A stretch of DNA of 64,000 nt from Trebonia sp964581815 (GTDB taxonomy: Bacteria > Actinomycetota > Actinomycetes > Streptosporangiales > Streptosporangiaceae), in contig CAZORE010000002.1 of NCBI GenBank assembly GCA_964581815.1, positions 62,001 through 126,000 of the forward strand. Direction: 5' to 3'. The notes under the pieces were generated by a model that had not been told where the DNA came from, made no database searches, and saw only the letters and a program-made list of their open reading frames with translations. This document shows, piece by piece, positions 24,190 through 32,884 of this stretch (position 1 is its first letter; each line of letters opens with the position of its first letter). The position numbers were made by a program, and so were the translations under genes.

Positions 24190-25302
24190 CTAATGACCTG
24201 CTCTCCGATCATGGTAGGAGGCACGGGGCCGGATGATGCCGTTGACCCCGGGTTGACCGGCCAGGTGGGCGGTCAGGCCGGGGAAGCGCGCGACGGCGAG
24301 AACCGGGGCGAACATCTGGGAATCGAAGCCCATGAGGTGGTAGGCGGGTCCGGTGGGGAAATCGAGGGTGGGGCGTAGCCCGCTCGCCTCGTGAATGGCG
24401 CCGGCCAGCGCCTCATAGGTCTCGATGAGCCGCTGACCGCCGCGCAGCGAGGCGGTCATGCCGAGCGCGGTGCGCATGGCGGGGACCCGGTTGTCGACGG
24501 CCGTGGCGTTACCGGGAGCGAAGCCCGCGACGCAGCGCCCCGTGGCCGCCGCCTCTTCGGCCCAGGATCGCGGGTTGCCGTGGAGCATGCCCTCGTTCAG
24601 TATCCCGAGCACAGCCTCGGCGGCGGTGCCGTGCGGGCTTGCCGTGAGCCCGCCGACCGCCGCGGCCACCGCGGCGGAGTGGACGGACACGCTTGGGGTG
24701 CCGATGCGGGCGGCCAGGGGAGAGGCGCCGAAGCCGTCGCCGGCGTGCAGGATGAGCGATCGCTCGAAGGCGGCGACGACCTGCGGCTCCGGCACCTTGC
24801 CGAAGGTCATGTAGAGGAAGTTGGCCGCGTAGCCGAGGTCGTCGCGTGGCGCGACGGCGCCAAGCCCGCGGCGGCGCCGCTGTTCGAAGGCGACGAGGGA
24901 AGGCAGCACGGCGAATAGGCGCAAGCCCTCCGCGGCCATCGCGGCGGAGGCGCTGCCGTACGGGGCGGTGGCATTCGCGCCGAGCATGCCGACCGCTTTC
25001 CGCAGCGTTTCCATCGGGTCTGCGCTCAGCGGCAGTCCAGCGAGCGCGGTGGCCAGCTCGTGATGGATGGCGCGCCGCGAGCGCTCGGCCCGGTTCTGGG
25101 CGAGAAGCTGGTCACGGGTTGGCAGTTCGCCGTGCCAGAGGAGGAACGCGACCTCCTCGAAGCTGTGGCGCCAGCAGAGTTCCTGGACGGGATAGCCGCG
25201 GTAGGTCAGCGGGCTGGTCTGCCGGTTCACCCGTGGCATGGCGGCCGGGCCAGCGTGCCCGCGGCCGTTTTCCTGCCGAACCTTGGTCTGCGAGACGGTC
25301 AC
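24190..25302 (-). CDS. Citrate/2-methylcitrate synthase-like protein with altered active site
   Basis: 370 residues. The family fold is clear: LTYRGYPVQELCWRHSFEEV, PLSADPMETLRKAV, SPHGTAAEAV (keeps the PLHG-type histidine), LDFPTGPAYHLMG (keeps the aspartate) and IIRPRASY. However the GFGHRVY motif with the second catalytic histidine is replaced by GFAPGNATAVDNR, and HADH reads HAGD. Normal citrate synthase activity is therefore doubtful. GTG 25302 has a strong AGGAGG upstream. It heads the gpgS-folP2 group; an AT-rich palindrome lies 60 nt upstream of the start. Confidence 0.85.
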   Translation of the reverse strand: MTVSQTKVRQENGRGHAGPAAMPRVNRQTSPLTYRGYPVQELCWRHSFEEVAFLLWHGELPTRDQLLAQNRAERSRRAIHHELATALAGLPLSADPMETLRKAVGMLGANATAPYGSASAAMAAEGLRLFAVLPSLVAFEQRRRRGLGAVAPRDDLGYAANFLYMTFGKVPEPQVVAAFERSLILHAGDGFGASPLAARIGTPSVSVHSAAVAAAVGGLTASPHGTAAEAVLGILNEGMLHGNPRSWAEEAAATGRCVAGFAPGNATAVDNRVPAMRTALGMTASLRGGQRLIETYEALAGAIHEASGLRPTLDFPTGPAYHLMGFDSQMFAPVLAVARFPGLTAHLAGQPGVNGIIRPRASYHDRRAGH

Positions 25303-25362
25303 CGGCTCCTCCTAGAATCGCGCGGCGCCCCCGCCGGTGGCTTTCGCGCCATCATGATACTG

Positions 25363-25382
25363 AATATCATTAGTATGATATT
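25363..25382. promoter_or_regulatory. AT-rich palindrome upstream of the citrate-synthase-like gene
   Basis: AATATCAT-TAGT-ATGATATT, a perfect 8-bp inverted repeat. It lies inside a 35-bp AT-rich island (about 25350-25387) that stands out sharply from the roughly 70% GC background. It is suited to being a promoter/operator for the minus-strand group; the cognate regulator is not known. Confidence 0.6.
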
Positions 25383-25458
25383 TAGTACCACGAGCGGCCG
25401 CAAGCGGCGACGCCCGGGGAAATCATCACCGGTGATCGCGGCGGCCAGGTGATCGCCT

Positions 25459-26352
25459 TCAGTGCAGGTCCGCGGGCGGGGCCGGCCATTCGGGCACGAC
25501 GTCGAGGTAGTCGCTCACCGCGGCCGAGAATCGCGGCGGCCGTTTCTCCAGGAAGGACTCCACCCCTTCGGCGACGTCCGGTCCCCGGCCGAGCACGGAG
25601 ATCGCCCGCGAGTCCAGCCGGTGCGCGTCCCACGGCGTCGGCTGGCCGAGCATCGACCACAGCATCCGCCGGGACAGGGTCACCGACACCGCCGAGGTGT
25701 TCGCCGCGATCTCATCGGCCAGCGCGCGGGCGGCGGGCATGAGCTCGGCGGCGGGCACTACCCGGGAGACGAGCCGGCCGGCCAGCGCCTCGGCGGCGTC
25801 GAAGACCCGCCCGGTCGCCACCCATTCCATCGCCTGCGAGATGCCGACGATCCGCGGCAGGAACCAGCTGGACGCGGCCTCGGGAACCAGCCCGCGGCGG
25901 GCGAAGACGAAGCCGAACTTCGCGGTGTCGGCGGCGATCCGGATGTCGGCAGGCAGCGTCATGGTGGCGCCGACGCCCACCGCCGGGCCGTTGACCGCCA
26001 CGATCACCGGCTTGCGGGAGGCGGCGATGCGCAGCGAGACGATGCCCCCGCGATCACGCGGCACCCCCGCGATCGTGCCGCCGGCCTCGGCCTCGCCCTC
26101 GCCGCGCCCGGCGAACGTCGTCCGGCCGGCCGCCAGGTCAGCGCCCGCGCAGAAGCCGCGCCCGGCCCCGGTGAGCAGGACGACCCGGACGGCATCGTCG
26201 GCGTCGGCCAGGTCGAAGGCCGCGACAAGTTCCCCCGCCATGGTGCGGGTGAAGGCGTTGAGCCGGTCGGGCCGGTGCAAGGTCATGGTGGCCGTGCCGC
26301 CCGCCACCTCGTAGCGGATCTCGCGAAAATCAGGCTGGGCGGTGTTGGTCAC
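25459..26352 (-). CDS. Enoyl-CoA hydratase/isomerase (crotonase family)
   Basis: 297 residues. Oxyanion-hole loops are GRGFCAGADLAAG and VNGPAVGVGATM. The first catalytic glutamate position (GGGxEL in hydratases) is ATM here, while the second is kept (GLVPEAASSW). This single-glutamate pattern is seen in many crotonase-family isomerases or hydratases of uncertain role. It begins with a short NTAQPDFREIRYE leader. It is monocistronic, divergent from the thioredoxin reductase fusion. It may act on an acyl-CoA in the general catabolic network. Confidence 0.88.
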   Translation of the reverse strand: MTNTAQPDFREIRYEVAGGTATMTLHRPDRLNAFTRTMAGELVAAFDLADADDAVRVVLLTGAGRGFCAGADLAAGRTTFAGRGEGEAEAGGTIAGVPRDRGGIVSLRIAASRKPVIVAVNGPAVGVGATMTLPADIRIAADTAKFGFVFARRGLVPEAASSWFLPRIVGISQAMEWVATGRVFDAAEALAGRLVSRVVPAAELMPAARALADEIAANTSAVSVTLSRRMLWSMLGQPTPWDAHRLDSRAISVLGRGPDVAEGVESFLEKRPPRFSAAVSDYLDVVPEWPAPPADLH

Positions 26353-26463
26353 GGGAGCACCTCTGTTCCGTGGGCAGGTCTGTAGTCGTTATAGCGGTCT
26401 TCGGCGGGGCGGTCACGCCGGCGAACGTGGGGTACGCCCCTATTGCGTTAACATGCTGGCAGC

Positions 26464-26479
26464 CCCCGGTGCCGGGGGC
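26464..26479 (+). promoter_or_regulatory. Short GC hairpin before the thioredoxin-reductase fusion gene
   Basis: CCCCCG-GTGC-CGGGGG, 26 nt upstream of the ATG. It may be a leader hairpin or a terminator remnant. Confidence 0.3.
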
Positions 26480-26505
26480 GGCCTGGGATCCGGGTGGGGG
26501 TAGTT

Positions 26506-27732
26506 ATGTCTGCGGACGAGCCGGTCATGACCGTGTACGGGGCGCCGTGGTGCCCGCACTGCAAGCGGGTCAAGAAGTTCCTCGCCGCCCACCGGGTCCG
26601 GTACACCAACGTCGACATCGACGCCGAGCCCCAGGCGATCGAACGGCTCAAGGAGCTGCAAGACGGCGGGCAGATCATCCCCACCGTGATCTACCCGGAC
26701 GGCACGCACGAGGTGAACCCGAGCGACGAGGCGCTTGCCCGCCGCATCGGCCTCACCCTGCAGGCCGACCGGTCCGCCTACGACCTGGTCATCGTGGGGG
26801 GCGGGCCGGCCGGGCTGGCCGCCGCCATCTACGCTGCCCGCGAGGGCATCGACGCGATCGTCGTGGACGCGAACGCCCTGGGCGGCCAGGCCGGGATCAG
26901 CGACAAGATCGACAACTACCCGGGGTTCCCCGACGGCATCTCCGGCGGCGAGCTGGCCGACCGGTTCGTGGCCCAGGCGCGCCGGTACGGGGTAGAACTC
27001 GTCTCCGCGGTATCGGTCACCGCGGTCGAGCACGATGACGATGACCTGGTTACCTCGCTGTCGTCTGGCCAGCAGCTCACCTCCCACGCCGTGATCGTGG
27101 CCACCGGCTCAACGTACAAGCGCCTTGACGTGCCCGGCGAGGACGGCCTCATCGGCGCCGGCGTCCACTTCTGCGCGACCTGCGACGGGCCCTTCTACAA
27201 AGGCGCCGACGAGGTCGTGGTGATCGGCGGCGGCAACTCAGCCCTCGAGGAGGGCCTGCACCTGTCGGAGTTCGCCAAGAAGGTCCGGGTGCTGGCCCGC
27301 TCCGGCCTGACCGCCTCGCCCGTGCTCCAGGAGCGGGTACGGTCCGACCCGCAGTTCGACATCCGCACCGGCGTGGACATCGTGGGGCTTGAGGGCGAGC
27401 GTGGCCGGTTCACCGCCGTTGTGGCCCGCGACCGCGACAGCGAGGAGGTCCTCCGCTTCCCGGCCGCCGCGGCCTTCGTGTTCATCGGGCTGAAGCCCAA
27501 TAACGGATTCCTCGGCCCCGAGGTGGCCCGTGACCCCGGCGGATTCCTGGTGACCAGCCCCACCATGGAGACGTCCATGGCGGGCGTCTTCGCCGCCGGC
27601 GACATCCGCTCGGGATCGACCAAGCAACTCGGCTCCGCGGTCGGCGACGGGATCGCCGCCCTGCTCATGACCCGCCGCTACCTCGAAGCCCATCACCACA
27701 AGGCGGCACCGGTCGTTCCCGCGTGGAATTGA
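26506..27732 (+). CDS. Glutaredoxin-thioredoxin reductase fusion flavoprotein
   Basis: 408 residues. The N-terminal domain (about 6-85) is a glutaredoxin/mycoredoxin-like fold with CPHC at 16-19. The rest is a full thioredoxin-reductase-like flavoprotein: FAD motif GGGPAG (98-103), redox pair CATC (223-226), NADPH motif IGGGNSA and the C-terminal FAD segment AAGDIRSGSTKQLGSAVGDG. The reductase could therefore pass electrons from NADPH straight to its own glutaredoxin domain. ATG 26506 has a G-rich ribosome site (GGTGGGGG); an in-frame GTG lies at 26494. It stands alone. Confidence 0.92.
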   Translation: MSADEPVMTVYGAPWCPHCKRVKKFLAAHRVRYTNVDIDAEPQAIERLKELQDGGQIIPTVIYPDGTHEVNPSDEALARRIGLTLQADRSAYDLVIVGGGPAGLAAAIYAAREGIDAIVVDANALGGQAGISDKIDNYPGFPDGISGGELADRFVAQARRYGVELVSAVSVTAVEHDDDDLVTSLSSGQQLTSHAVIVATGSTYKRLDVPGEDGLIGAGVHFCATCDGPFYKGADEVVVIGGGNSALEEGLHLSEFAKKVRVLARSGLTASPVLQERVRSDPQFDIRTGVDIVGLEGERGRFTAVVARDRDSEEVLRFPAAAAFVFIGLKPNNGFLGPEVARDPGGFLVTSPTMETSMAGVFAAGDIRSGSTKQLGSAVGDGIAALLMTRRYLEAHHHKAAPVVPAWN

Positions 27733-27769
27733 CACCACCCGAGCTCTCGGCCGTCGATCTTATCGTCAC

Positions 27770-28798
27770 CTACCGCGAACGGATCGCTGACCGGAGTTGC
27801 GTTTCCACCTCATCCAGTGTTCGCGCCAGCGCGATCGACTCACTCAGGGGATAGACCGGCGACTGGAGCCTTCCCTCCTCGAGGTATTCCGCCATTGCCG
27901 CCGCTTGCCAGACGAGGCCGTCTCGGCCACCCAGGCCGGTGCCGTCGTCCCACTCGGTCGCCGCGCCGTCGATGATGATCCGCATCCGGGCCGGGAAGAC
28001 GAAGTAGTCGGTGAATTCGACGCTGCCCCGCGTGCCGTGGACCGACGCGTACCCGGAGTTGGTGACGAGCAGGGAGGCCGTGACCGTCGCGTGCTGCCGC
28101 TGGCCGAACGCCAGGACGGCCGCGAACTGGTCATCGACGCCGCGGGGCGTGAGACTTCCGGTTGCCTGCACCGCCGTCGGCTGACCGAACACGAACTGGG
28201 TGAACCAGAGGGCGTACACGCTCATGTCCAGTCCGACGCCGCCGGCGAGTTCCGGGCTGAAGAGCTTGTTCCCCGTGTCGTCCGGCGGAATCCGCCACCC
28301 GACGTTCGCCGTCGCGAGGTGGACGTCCCCGAGTTCATGGCGCTGAAGGATCTCCGACAGGACCAGGAACTGCGGGAGGTAACGCGTCCACATCGCTTCC
28401 ATGACGAAGACGCCGGCCTTCTCGGCGGCGTCAGCGACCCGGGCGGCCTCCGCGGCGTCGACCGCGAACGGCTTCTCGACCAGGGCCGGCTTCCCCGCGT
28501 CGATGGCCAGCAGCGCCAGCTCAGCGTGAAACCGGTTGGGCGCGGCGACGTACACGGCGTCCACGGCGCCGTCGGCGACCGCCGCGTCGTAGGAGCCGTA
28601 TGACCGCTCGACGCCGAATCTCGACGCGAATGCCCGCGCCCGCTCGGGGGAACGCGAACCGACGGCCACCACGCGCTGCGAGCTGTTCTCGTGCAGTGTC
28701 CGCGTGAAGTCCGCCGCGATCTCCCCGGGGGCCAGCACCGCCCAGCGCAACGAGCGGCCTTCGCGCAGGGCCCGCGCGCTGAACGCCGGAAGCTCCAT
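27770..28798 (-). CDS. Gfo/Idh/MocA-family oxidoreductase
   Basis: 342 residues. The N-terminal Rossmann domain begins LRWAVLAPGEIAADF, and the family motif EKPFAVDAAEA (normally EKP) lies near residue 105. The C-terminal domain has GGVGLDMSVYALWF. Such enzymes oxidise or reduce sugars, inositols or dihydrodiols with NAD(P). It follows the mini-GntR gene by 4 nt, so they form an operon and the regulator may control it. Substrate unknown. Confidence 0.88.
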   Translation of the reverse strand: MELPAFSARALREGRSLRWAVLAPGEIAADFTRTLHENSSQRVVAVGSRSPERARAFASRFGVERSYGSYDAAVADGAVDAVYVAAPNRFHAELALLAIDAGKPALVEKPFAVDAAEAARVADAAEKAGVFVMEAMWTRYLPQFLVLSEILQRHELGDVHLATANVGWRIPPDDTGNKLFSPELAGGVGLDMSVYALWFTQFVFGQPTAVQATGSLTPRGVDDQFAAVLAFGQRQHATVTASLLVTNSGYASVHGTRGSVEFTDYFVFPARMRIIIDGAATEWDDGTGLGGRDGLVWQAAAMAEYLEEGRLQSPVYPLSESIALARTLDEVETQLRSAIRSR

Positions 28799-28802
28799 CC
28801 GG

Positions 28803-29069
28803 CTACGTTCGGGGGTGGCGGACGACGTGCCCCTCGCCGGGAACGTTCTCGATCATGCCCTCGCCCTGCAGCATCTCCAGGGCCCGGGCCGCGACGCGGT
28901 GGGAGACCTGGTGGTGCTCCGCCACGTCATGGGCCGAGGGGACCCGGCCGGTCAGGGTTCCCTGGACGATCTCGTCTCGCAGCATGTTGGCTACTTGCTC
29001 ATACGGCGGCACCGCCGAGTCTGGATCGATCACACGCGCCAGCATTCCCGTTACGCGGGTCATTGGCAA
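28803..29069 (-). CDS. Minimal GntR-type winged-helix protein
   Basis: Only 88 residues: a GntR DNA-binding domain (PPYEQVANMLRDEIVQGTL, then VPSAHDVAEHHQVSHRVAAR) and the wing (EGMIENVPGEGHVVRH), with no effector-binding domain. Actinobacteria carry stand-alone short GntR proteins of this kind; there is no sign of a missing 3' half, since the next gene starts 4 nt after it. It likely regulates the downstream oxidoreductase or itself. Confidence 0.82.
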   Translation of the reverse strand: MPMTRVTGMLARVIDPDSAVPPYEQVANMLRDEIVQGTLTGRVPSAHDVAEHHQVSHRVAARALEMLQGEGMIENVPGEGHVVRHPRT

Positions 29070-29126
29070 GCTCAGCAGCGGTGTCGGGGACCCCGGAGGC
29101 CGGTACCTCGCATGTTCAGTGCGGTG

Positions 29127-30275
29127 TCAGAGCCGTTCGATGATGGTGGCGGTGGCCATGGCGCCGCCGGCGCACATGGTGATCAGGGCGGTGCTGGCGT
29201 CGCGCCGTTCAAGCTCGTGCAGTGCGCTGGTGAGCAGCCGGGCGCCGGTCGCGCCCACCGGGTGCCCGAGGGCGATCGCCCCGCCGTTGACGTTGACCTT
29301 GTCCTCGTCGGGCCGTAGCACGCGCAGCCACGACAGCACCACCGAGGCGAACGCCTCGTTGACCTCGAACAGGTCGATGTCCGCGAGCGTCATGCCGCTG
29401 GCCGCGAGGACCCGCTCGGTCGCCGCGACGGGACCGTCAAGGTGGTAGTAAGGCTCCGCGCCGAGCAGGCACTGCGCGACGATCCTGGCCCGCGGCCGCA
29501 GGCCAAGCGCCCGCGCCCGGTCGGCGTCGGCCAGCAGCACGGCGGCCGCGCCGTCGGAGATCTGCGAGGACGTCCCGGCCGTGTGCACGCCGTCCTCGAC
29601 GACCGGGGTCAGCCGGGCCAGTGCGTCGGCGCTGGTCGCCCGCAGGCCCTCGTCCCGGTCGACCAGCCCGCCGGCCGCCTTCACCGGCGTGATCTCGCGG
29701 CCGAAGCGCCCCTCCGCCCAGGCGGCCTGGGCCAGCGCCTGCGAGCGAAGGCCGAAGGCATCGGTATCCGCGCGCGTCAGGCCGCGGCGCGTGGCTATCC
29801 GCTCCGCGGCGACGAACTGGTTGGGCAGGTCGATGTCCCAGCTGTCAGGGCGTGGCCCGCCGACCCCGGTGCCCACGTTCGAGCGCAGCGGCACCCGCGA
29901 CATGACCTCCACCCCGCAGCCGACGCCGACGCTGATCGCGCCGGCCGCGATGAGGCCGGCGATCAGGTGAACGGCCTGCTGCCCGGAACCGCACTGGGCG
30001 TCGAGGGTCAGGCAGCCCGTCTGGTACGGCAGGCCGGCGTGCAGCCACGCGGTCCTGGTCACGTTGCTCGACTGCTCGCCCGCCTGCGTCACGCAGCCGC
30101 CGGCGACCTGCTCGGCCACCGCGGGGTCAAGGCCGGCCCGCTCGAGCAGCGCGACCTGCGCGGCCCCGAGGATCTCCGCGGCGTGCAGGCCAGCAAGCAC
30201 CCCGCCGCGCCTGCCTATCGGAGTGCGCACAGCCTCAACGATCACCGCGGTACCCACCAGAATCACCTTCCCCAT
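29127..30275 (-). CDS. fadA5: Steroid side-chain thiolase (FadA5-like)
   Basis: About 382 residues, a full thiolase. The nucleophilic cysteine is in LDAQCGSGQQAV (near 95), the histidine in GGAIALGHPVGATG and the second cysteine in ITMCAGGAMAT. It would cleave 3-keto acyl-CoA in sterol side-chain beta-oxidation. It is divergent from cyp125 exactly as Rv3546 is from Rv3545c, with KstR-type sites between. ATG 30275 is used; GTG 30257, preceded by GGGAAGG, is an alternative, and an upstream start (30314) would swallow the operator. Confidence 0.85.
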   Translation of the reverse strand: MGKVILVGTAVIVEAVRTPIGRRGGVLAGLHAAEILGAAQVALLERAGLDPAVAEQVAGGCVTQAGEQSSNVTRTAWLHAGLPYQTGCLTLDAQCGSGQQAVHLIAGLIAAGAISVGVGCGVEVMSRVPLRSNVGTGVGGPRPDSWDIDLPNQFVAAERIATRRGLTRADTDAFGLRSQALAQAAWAEGRFGREITPVKAAGGLVDRDEGLRATSADALARLTPVVEDGVHTAGTSSQISDGAAAVLLADADRARALGLRPRARIVAQCLLGAEPYYHLDGPVAATERVLAASGMTLADIDLFEVNEAFASVVLSWLRVLRPDEDKVNVNGGAIALGHPVGATGARLLTSALHELERRDASTALITMCAGGAMATATIIERL

Positions 30276-30278
30276 TGA

Positions 30279-30292
30279 TGGAACGTGTTGTT
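30279..30292. promoter_or_regulatory. KstR-type operator, fadA5 side (13/14 match)
   Basis: TGGAACGTGTTGTT fits TNNAACNNGTTNNA except for the last base. It lies just upstream of the fadA5 start. Confidence 0.6.
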
Positions 30293-30335
30293 GGCCTATG
30301 GTCGGGTCGGTCAAGCCCGTGTACTCTACCTAAAA

Positions 30336-30349
30336 TAGAACATGTTTCA
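30336..30349. promoter_or_regulatory. KstR-type operator, cyp125 side (exact consensus)
   Basis: TAGAACATGTTTCA matches TNNAACNNGTTNNA at every fixed position. It lies 27 nt upstream of the cyp125 GTG in an AT-rich promoter stretch. Confidence 0.8.
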
Positions 30350-30375
30350 ATTTTCGGCACCACCTGGAGGCGGTC

Positions 30376-31656
30376 GTGACCACACCAGGCATCCCGCAGG
30401 GATTCGACTTCACCGACCCCGATCTCTACGCCAGCCGGGTTCCGACCGAAGAGTTCGCCGAACTGCGCCGGACGGCCCCGGTCTGGTGGAACGCGCAGCG
30501 CCGCGGCTCCGCGGGCTTCGATGACGACGGTTTCTGGGCAGTCACCAGGCACGCCGACATCCTCGAGGTCTCCCGGCGCAGCGACCTGTACTCCAGCTGG
30601 GAGAACACCGCGCTGATCCGGTTCCATGAGGGCATCACCAGGGACGCGATCGAGGTGCAGCGGGTGATCCTGCTCAACACCGACCCGCCGGAGCACACCA
30701 AGGCGCGCCGCATCGTGTCCCGCGGCTTCACGCCCAAGGCGGTCCGCGCGATGCGGGACAACCTGGCCGAGCGCGCGACGAGGATCGTCGCCACCGCGCT
30801 GGCCGAGGGAACCGGCGACTTCGTCACGGACGTCGCCTGCGAGCTGCCGCTGCAGGCGATCGCCGAGCTGATCGGCATTCCCCAGGAGGACAGGAAGAAG
30901 ATCTTCCAGTGGTCCAACCAGATGGTCGGCAGCGACGACCCGGAGTTCGAGGAGGCGGGGATCGTGGCGGCGATGGAGCTGCTCGCCTACGCCATGGAGA
31001 TGGCCGAGGACCGGGCGGCCAACCCGCGCGACGACATCGTCACCAAGCTGGTCAACGCGGAGATCGACGGCGAGCAGCTGTCCTCGGACGAGTTCGGCTA
31101 TTTCGTGCTCATGCTCGCGGTGGCGGGCAACGAGACCACCCGCAACGCGATCACCCACGGCATGATGGCCTTCTTCGACCACCCTGACCAGTGGGAGCTG
31201 TTCAAGGCGCAGCGCCCGGAGACGGCGGCCGACGAGATCATCCGGTGGGGCACGCCGGTCACGGTGTTCCAGCGCACCGCGCTCGCCGACACCGAGCTCG
31301 GCGGGCAGCGGATCAGGCAGGGGCAGCGGGTCGGCCTGTTCTACGGGTCGGCGAACTTCGACGAGGCGGTCTTCGACCACCCGGAGCGGTTCGACATCCT
31401 CCGCGACCCTAACCCGCACGTCGGCCTGGGCGGGCTCGGCGCGCACTACTGCCTGGGCGCCAGCCTCGCCAAGCTCGAGATCGGGCTGATCTTCAACGCC
31501 ATCGCCGACGCGATGCCGGACATCCGCCCGGCCGGCCAGCCGGAGCGGCTGCGCTCCGGCTGGCTCAACGGCATCAAGCACCTGCCGGTCAGCTACACGG
31601 GTTCCTTATCTGGCTCGGACGCTCGCCAGCGACGAGAAGGCATCGGCGCGATCTGA
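30376..31656 (+). CDS. cyp125: Cytochrome P450, steroid C26-monooxygenase (CYP125-like)
   Basis: 426 residues with strong sequence likeness to CYP125A1 along the whole length (GFDFTDPDLYAS, VPTEEFAELRRTAPVWWN, PQEDRKKIFQWSN, LRSGWLNGIKHLPVSYTG). The I-helix AGNETT (250-255), the ExxR pair (E287-R290) and the haem-ligand cysteine C359 in GAHYCLGASLA are all present. It oxidises the terminal C26/C27 methyl of cholesterol/cholestenone to the acid, opening side-chain breakdown. GTG 30376 has GGAGG upstream. The last 20 residues (SLSGSDARQRREG) are an extra tail. Redox partners are not in the window. Confidence 0.94.
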   Translation: MTTPGIPQGFDFTDPDLYASRVPTEEFAELRRTAPVWWNAQRRGSAGFDDDGFWAVTRHADILEVSRRSDLYSSWENTALIRFHEGITRDAIEVQRVILLNTDPPEHTKARRIVSRGFTPKAVRAMRDNLAERATRIVATALAEGTGDFVTDVACELPLQAIAELIGIPQEDRKKIFQWSNQMVGSDDPEFEEAGIVAAMELLAYAMEMAEDRAANPRDDIVTKLVNAEIDGEQLSSDEFGYFVLMLAVAGNETTRNAITHGMMAFFDHPDQWELFKAQRPETAADEIIRWGTPVTVFQRTALADTELGGQRIRQGQRVGLFYGSANFDEAVFDHPERFDILRDPNPHVGLGGLGAHYCLGASLAKLEIGLIFNAIADAMPDIRPAGQPERLRSGWLNGIKHLPVSYTGSLSGSDARQRREGIGAI

Positions 31657-31795
31657 CCGCCCGCCCCGGCTGCTGCCCAGATTTATCAGGAACGGGTGCG
31701 GCTTACTCTCGACCGACCCCGTTTCTCTCGTCGGCGGGGACGCCGTGCCCAATCGCGGTGTCTCACCGACGAGACCCATGAGACGGGTGCGGGGT

Positions 31796-31809
31796 GCCCG
31801 TTCGCGGGC
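31796..31809. terminator. UUCG tetraloop hairpin between convergent cyp125 and hydrolase
   Basis: GCCCG-TTCG-CGGGC, a 5-bp stem closed by the very stable TTCG loop, in the 201-bp convergent intergenic region. No T-tract. The rest of this region shows no gene. Confidence 0.35.
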
Positions 31810-31857
31810 CCGCGCGTGCCTTAGCAGGCCTCGTTGCGGCGGGTCCGGGCGGGCGCT

Positions 31858-32697
31858 TCAGCGGGTGGTCTTGATGAACGCCAGGGCTGCTTCGGCGACG
31901 TCTTGCCAGCCGCTGTCGAAGACCAGGGAGTGGCCGCGGTCGGGGATCTCCTGGAGCTGGGTGGCTGCGCGGTTGCGCTTCTGCTTTCTGTAGGAGGCGG
32001 CGGCGATGGCATGGGGTGCGATGTGGTCTTTCTCGCCTGTGATGAGCAGCATGGGGCCGCGGTTCGGGTTCTTGGAGTCCACCTTGATCTCGGTGAGCGG
32101 GTTGATGTTGGCGGTCGCGGCCTGGAAGAGCGGGATCCCTGAGCCCGGGACGGGGTAGGCCTCATACAGCCGCCGGGCCTCGTTCTCGCTGATGGCGTTG
32201 GCGAAGGAGTAGCGGAACTGCTCGTAGGTGAGCATGACTGCCCGCCGGTAGTTGGCCGGGTTGGCGATGACAGGGCTGGCCGACCGGAGCGCGGATAGCG
32301 GCAGTGGCAGGACCCCGCGGAACGGGGCCGAGTCGATCGCGACGGACGTGGCGGCCACTCCCTGGCCGGCGAGCTGCTGGGTGATCAGGCCGCCGAAGGA
32401 GTGCCCGATGATCGCTGGCTTGTGCCGCAGCGCGGCGATGGCCTCGGCCATGTGGCTGGTCACCTGCCCGACGCTCTTGCCCGCGAAGGCCCGCGGGTTG
32501 GCCCGGGCCTCGTCGGTCGTTGCCGGGTCATCGGGCCAGCCGGGGGCGATGGTGGCGTAGCCGTTTTCCTCGAAGAGCGTGCGCCATGGCTGCCAGCTTG
32601 AGGCGAGCATCCACAGGCCGTGAACGAAGACGACCGGCGGCAGTCCGGTCGCGTTAGCTCGGCTGATGTCATGCGTCTCGCTAGTGGTAAGGCTCAT
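31858..32697 (-). CDS. Alpha/beta hydrolase
   Basis: About 279 residues from ATG 32697 (GGCGG 7 nt upstream); the open frame to 32820 runs through the divergent gene's leader and looks non-coding. The oxyanion region is VVFVHGLWMLASSW, the nucleophile elbow GHSFGGL, the acid in LLITGEKDHIAPH and the histidine in IPDRGHSLVFDSGW. A single-domain soluble hydrolase; it could hydrolyse a lactone or ester. It is convergent with cyp125 and divergent from a PucR-type regulator. No direct link to steroid genes is visible beyond position. Confidence 0.87.
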   Translation of the reverse strand: MSLTTSETHDISRANATGLPPVVFVHGLWMLASSWQPWRTLFEENGYATIAPGWPDDPATTDEARANPRAFAGKSVGQVTSHMAEAIAALRHKPAIIGHSFGGLITQQLAGQGVAATSVAIDSAPFRGVLPLPLSALRSASPVIANPANYRRAVMLTYEQFRYSFANAISENEARRLYEAYPVPGSGIPLFQAATANINPLTEIKVDSKNPNRGPMLLITGEKDHIAPHAIAAASYRKQKRNRAATQLQEIPDRGHSLVFDSGWQDVAEAALAFIKTTR

Positions 32698-32884
32698 CGA
32701 TATACCGCCATTCGGAACGGGAGCTGGGAATCCGTCGGCGCGCGTAACCGGCGGGCAGAGTGTCGGACTGCTGCTCATCCTTGCGGGCTGCCCACTGGAA
32801 GTCGATGTCCGGGAAGGCACGGCAACCGGGCGCAGATTGTTCCTAAGGACAACATCCTGTCTGGGCTGCGTTGAGAAACCGGGG

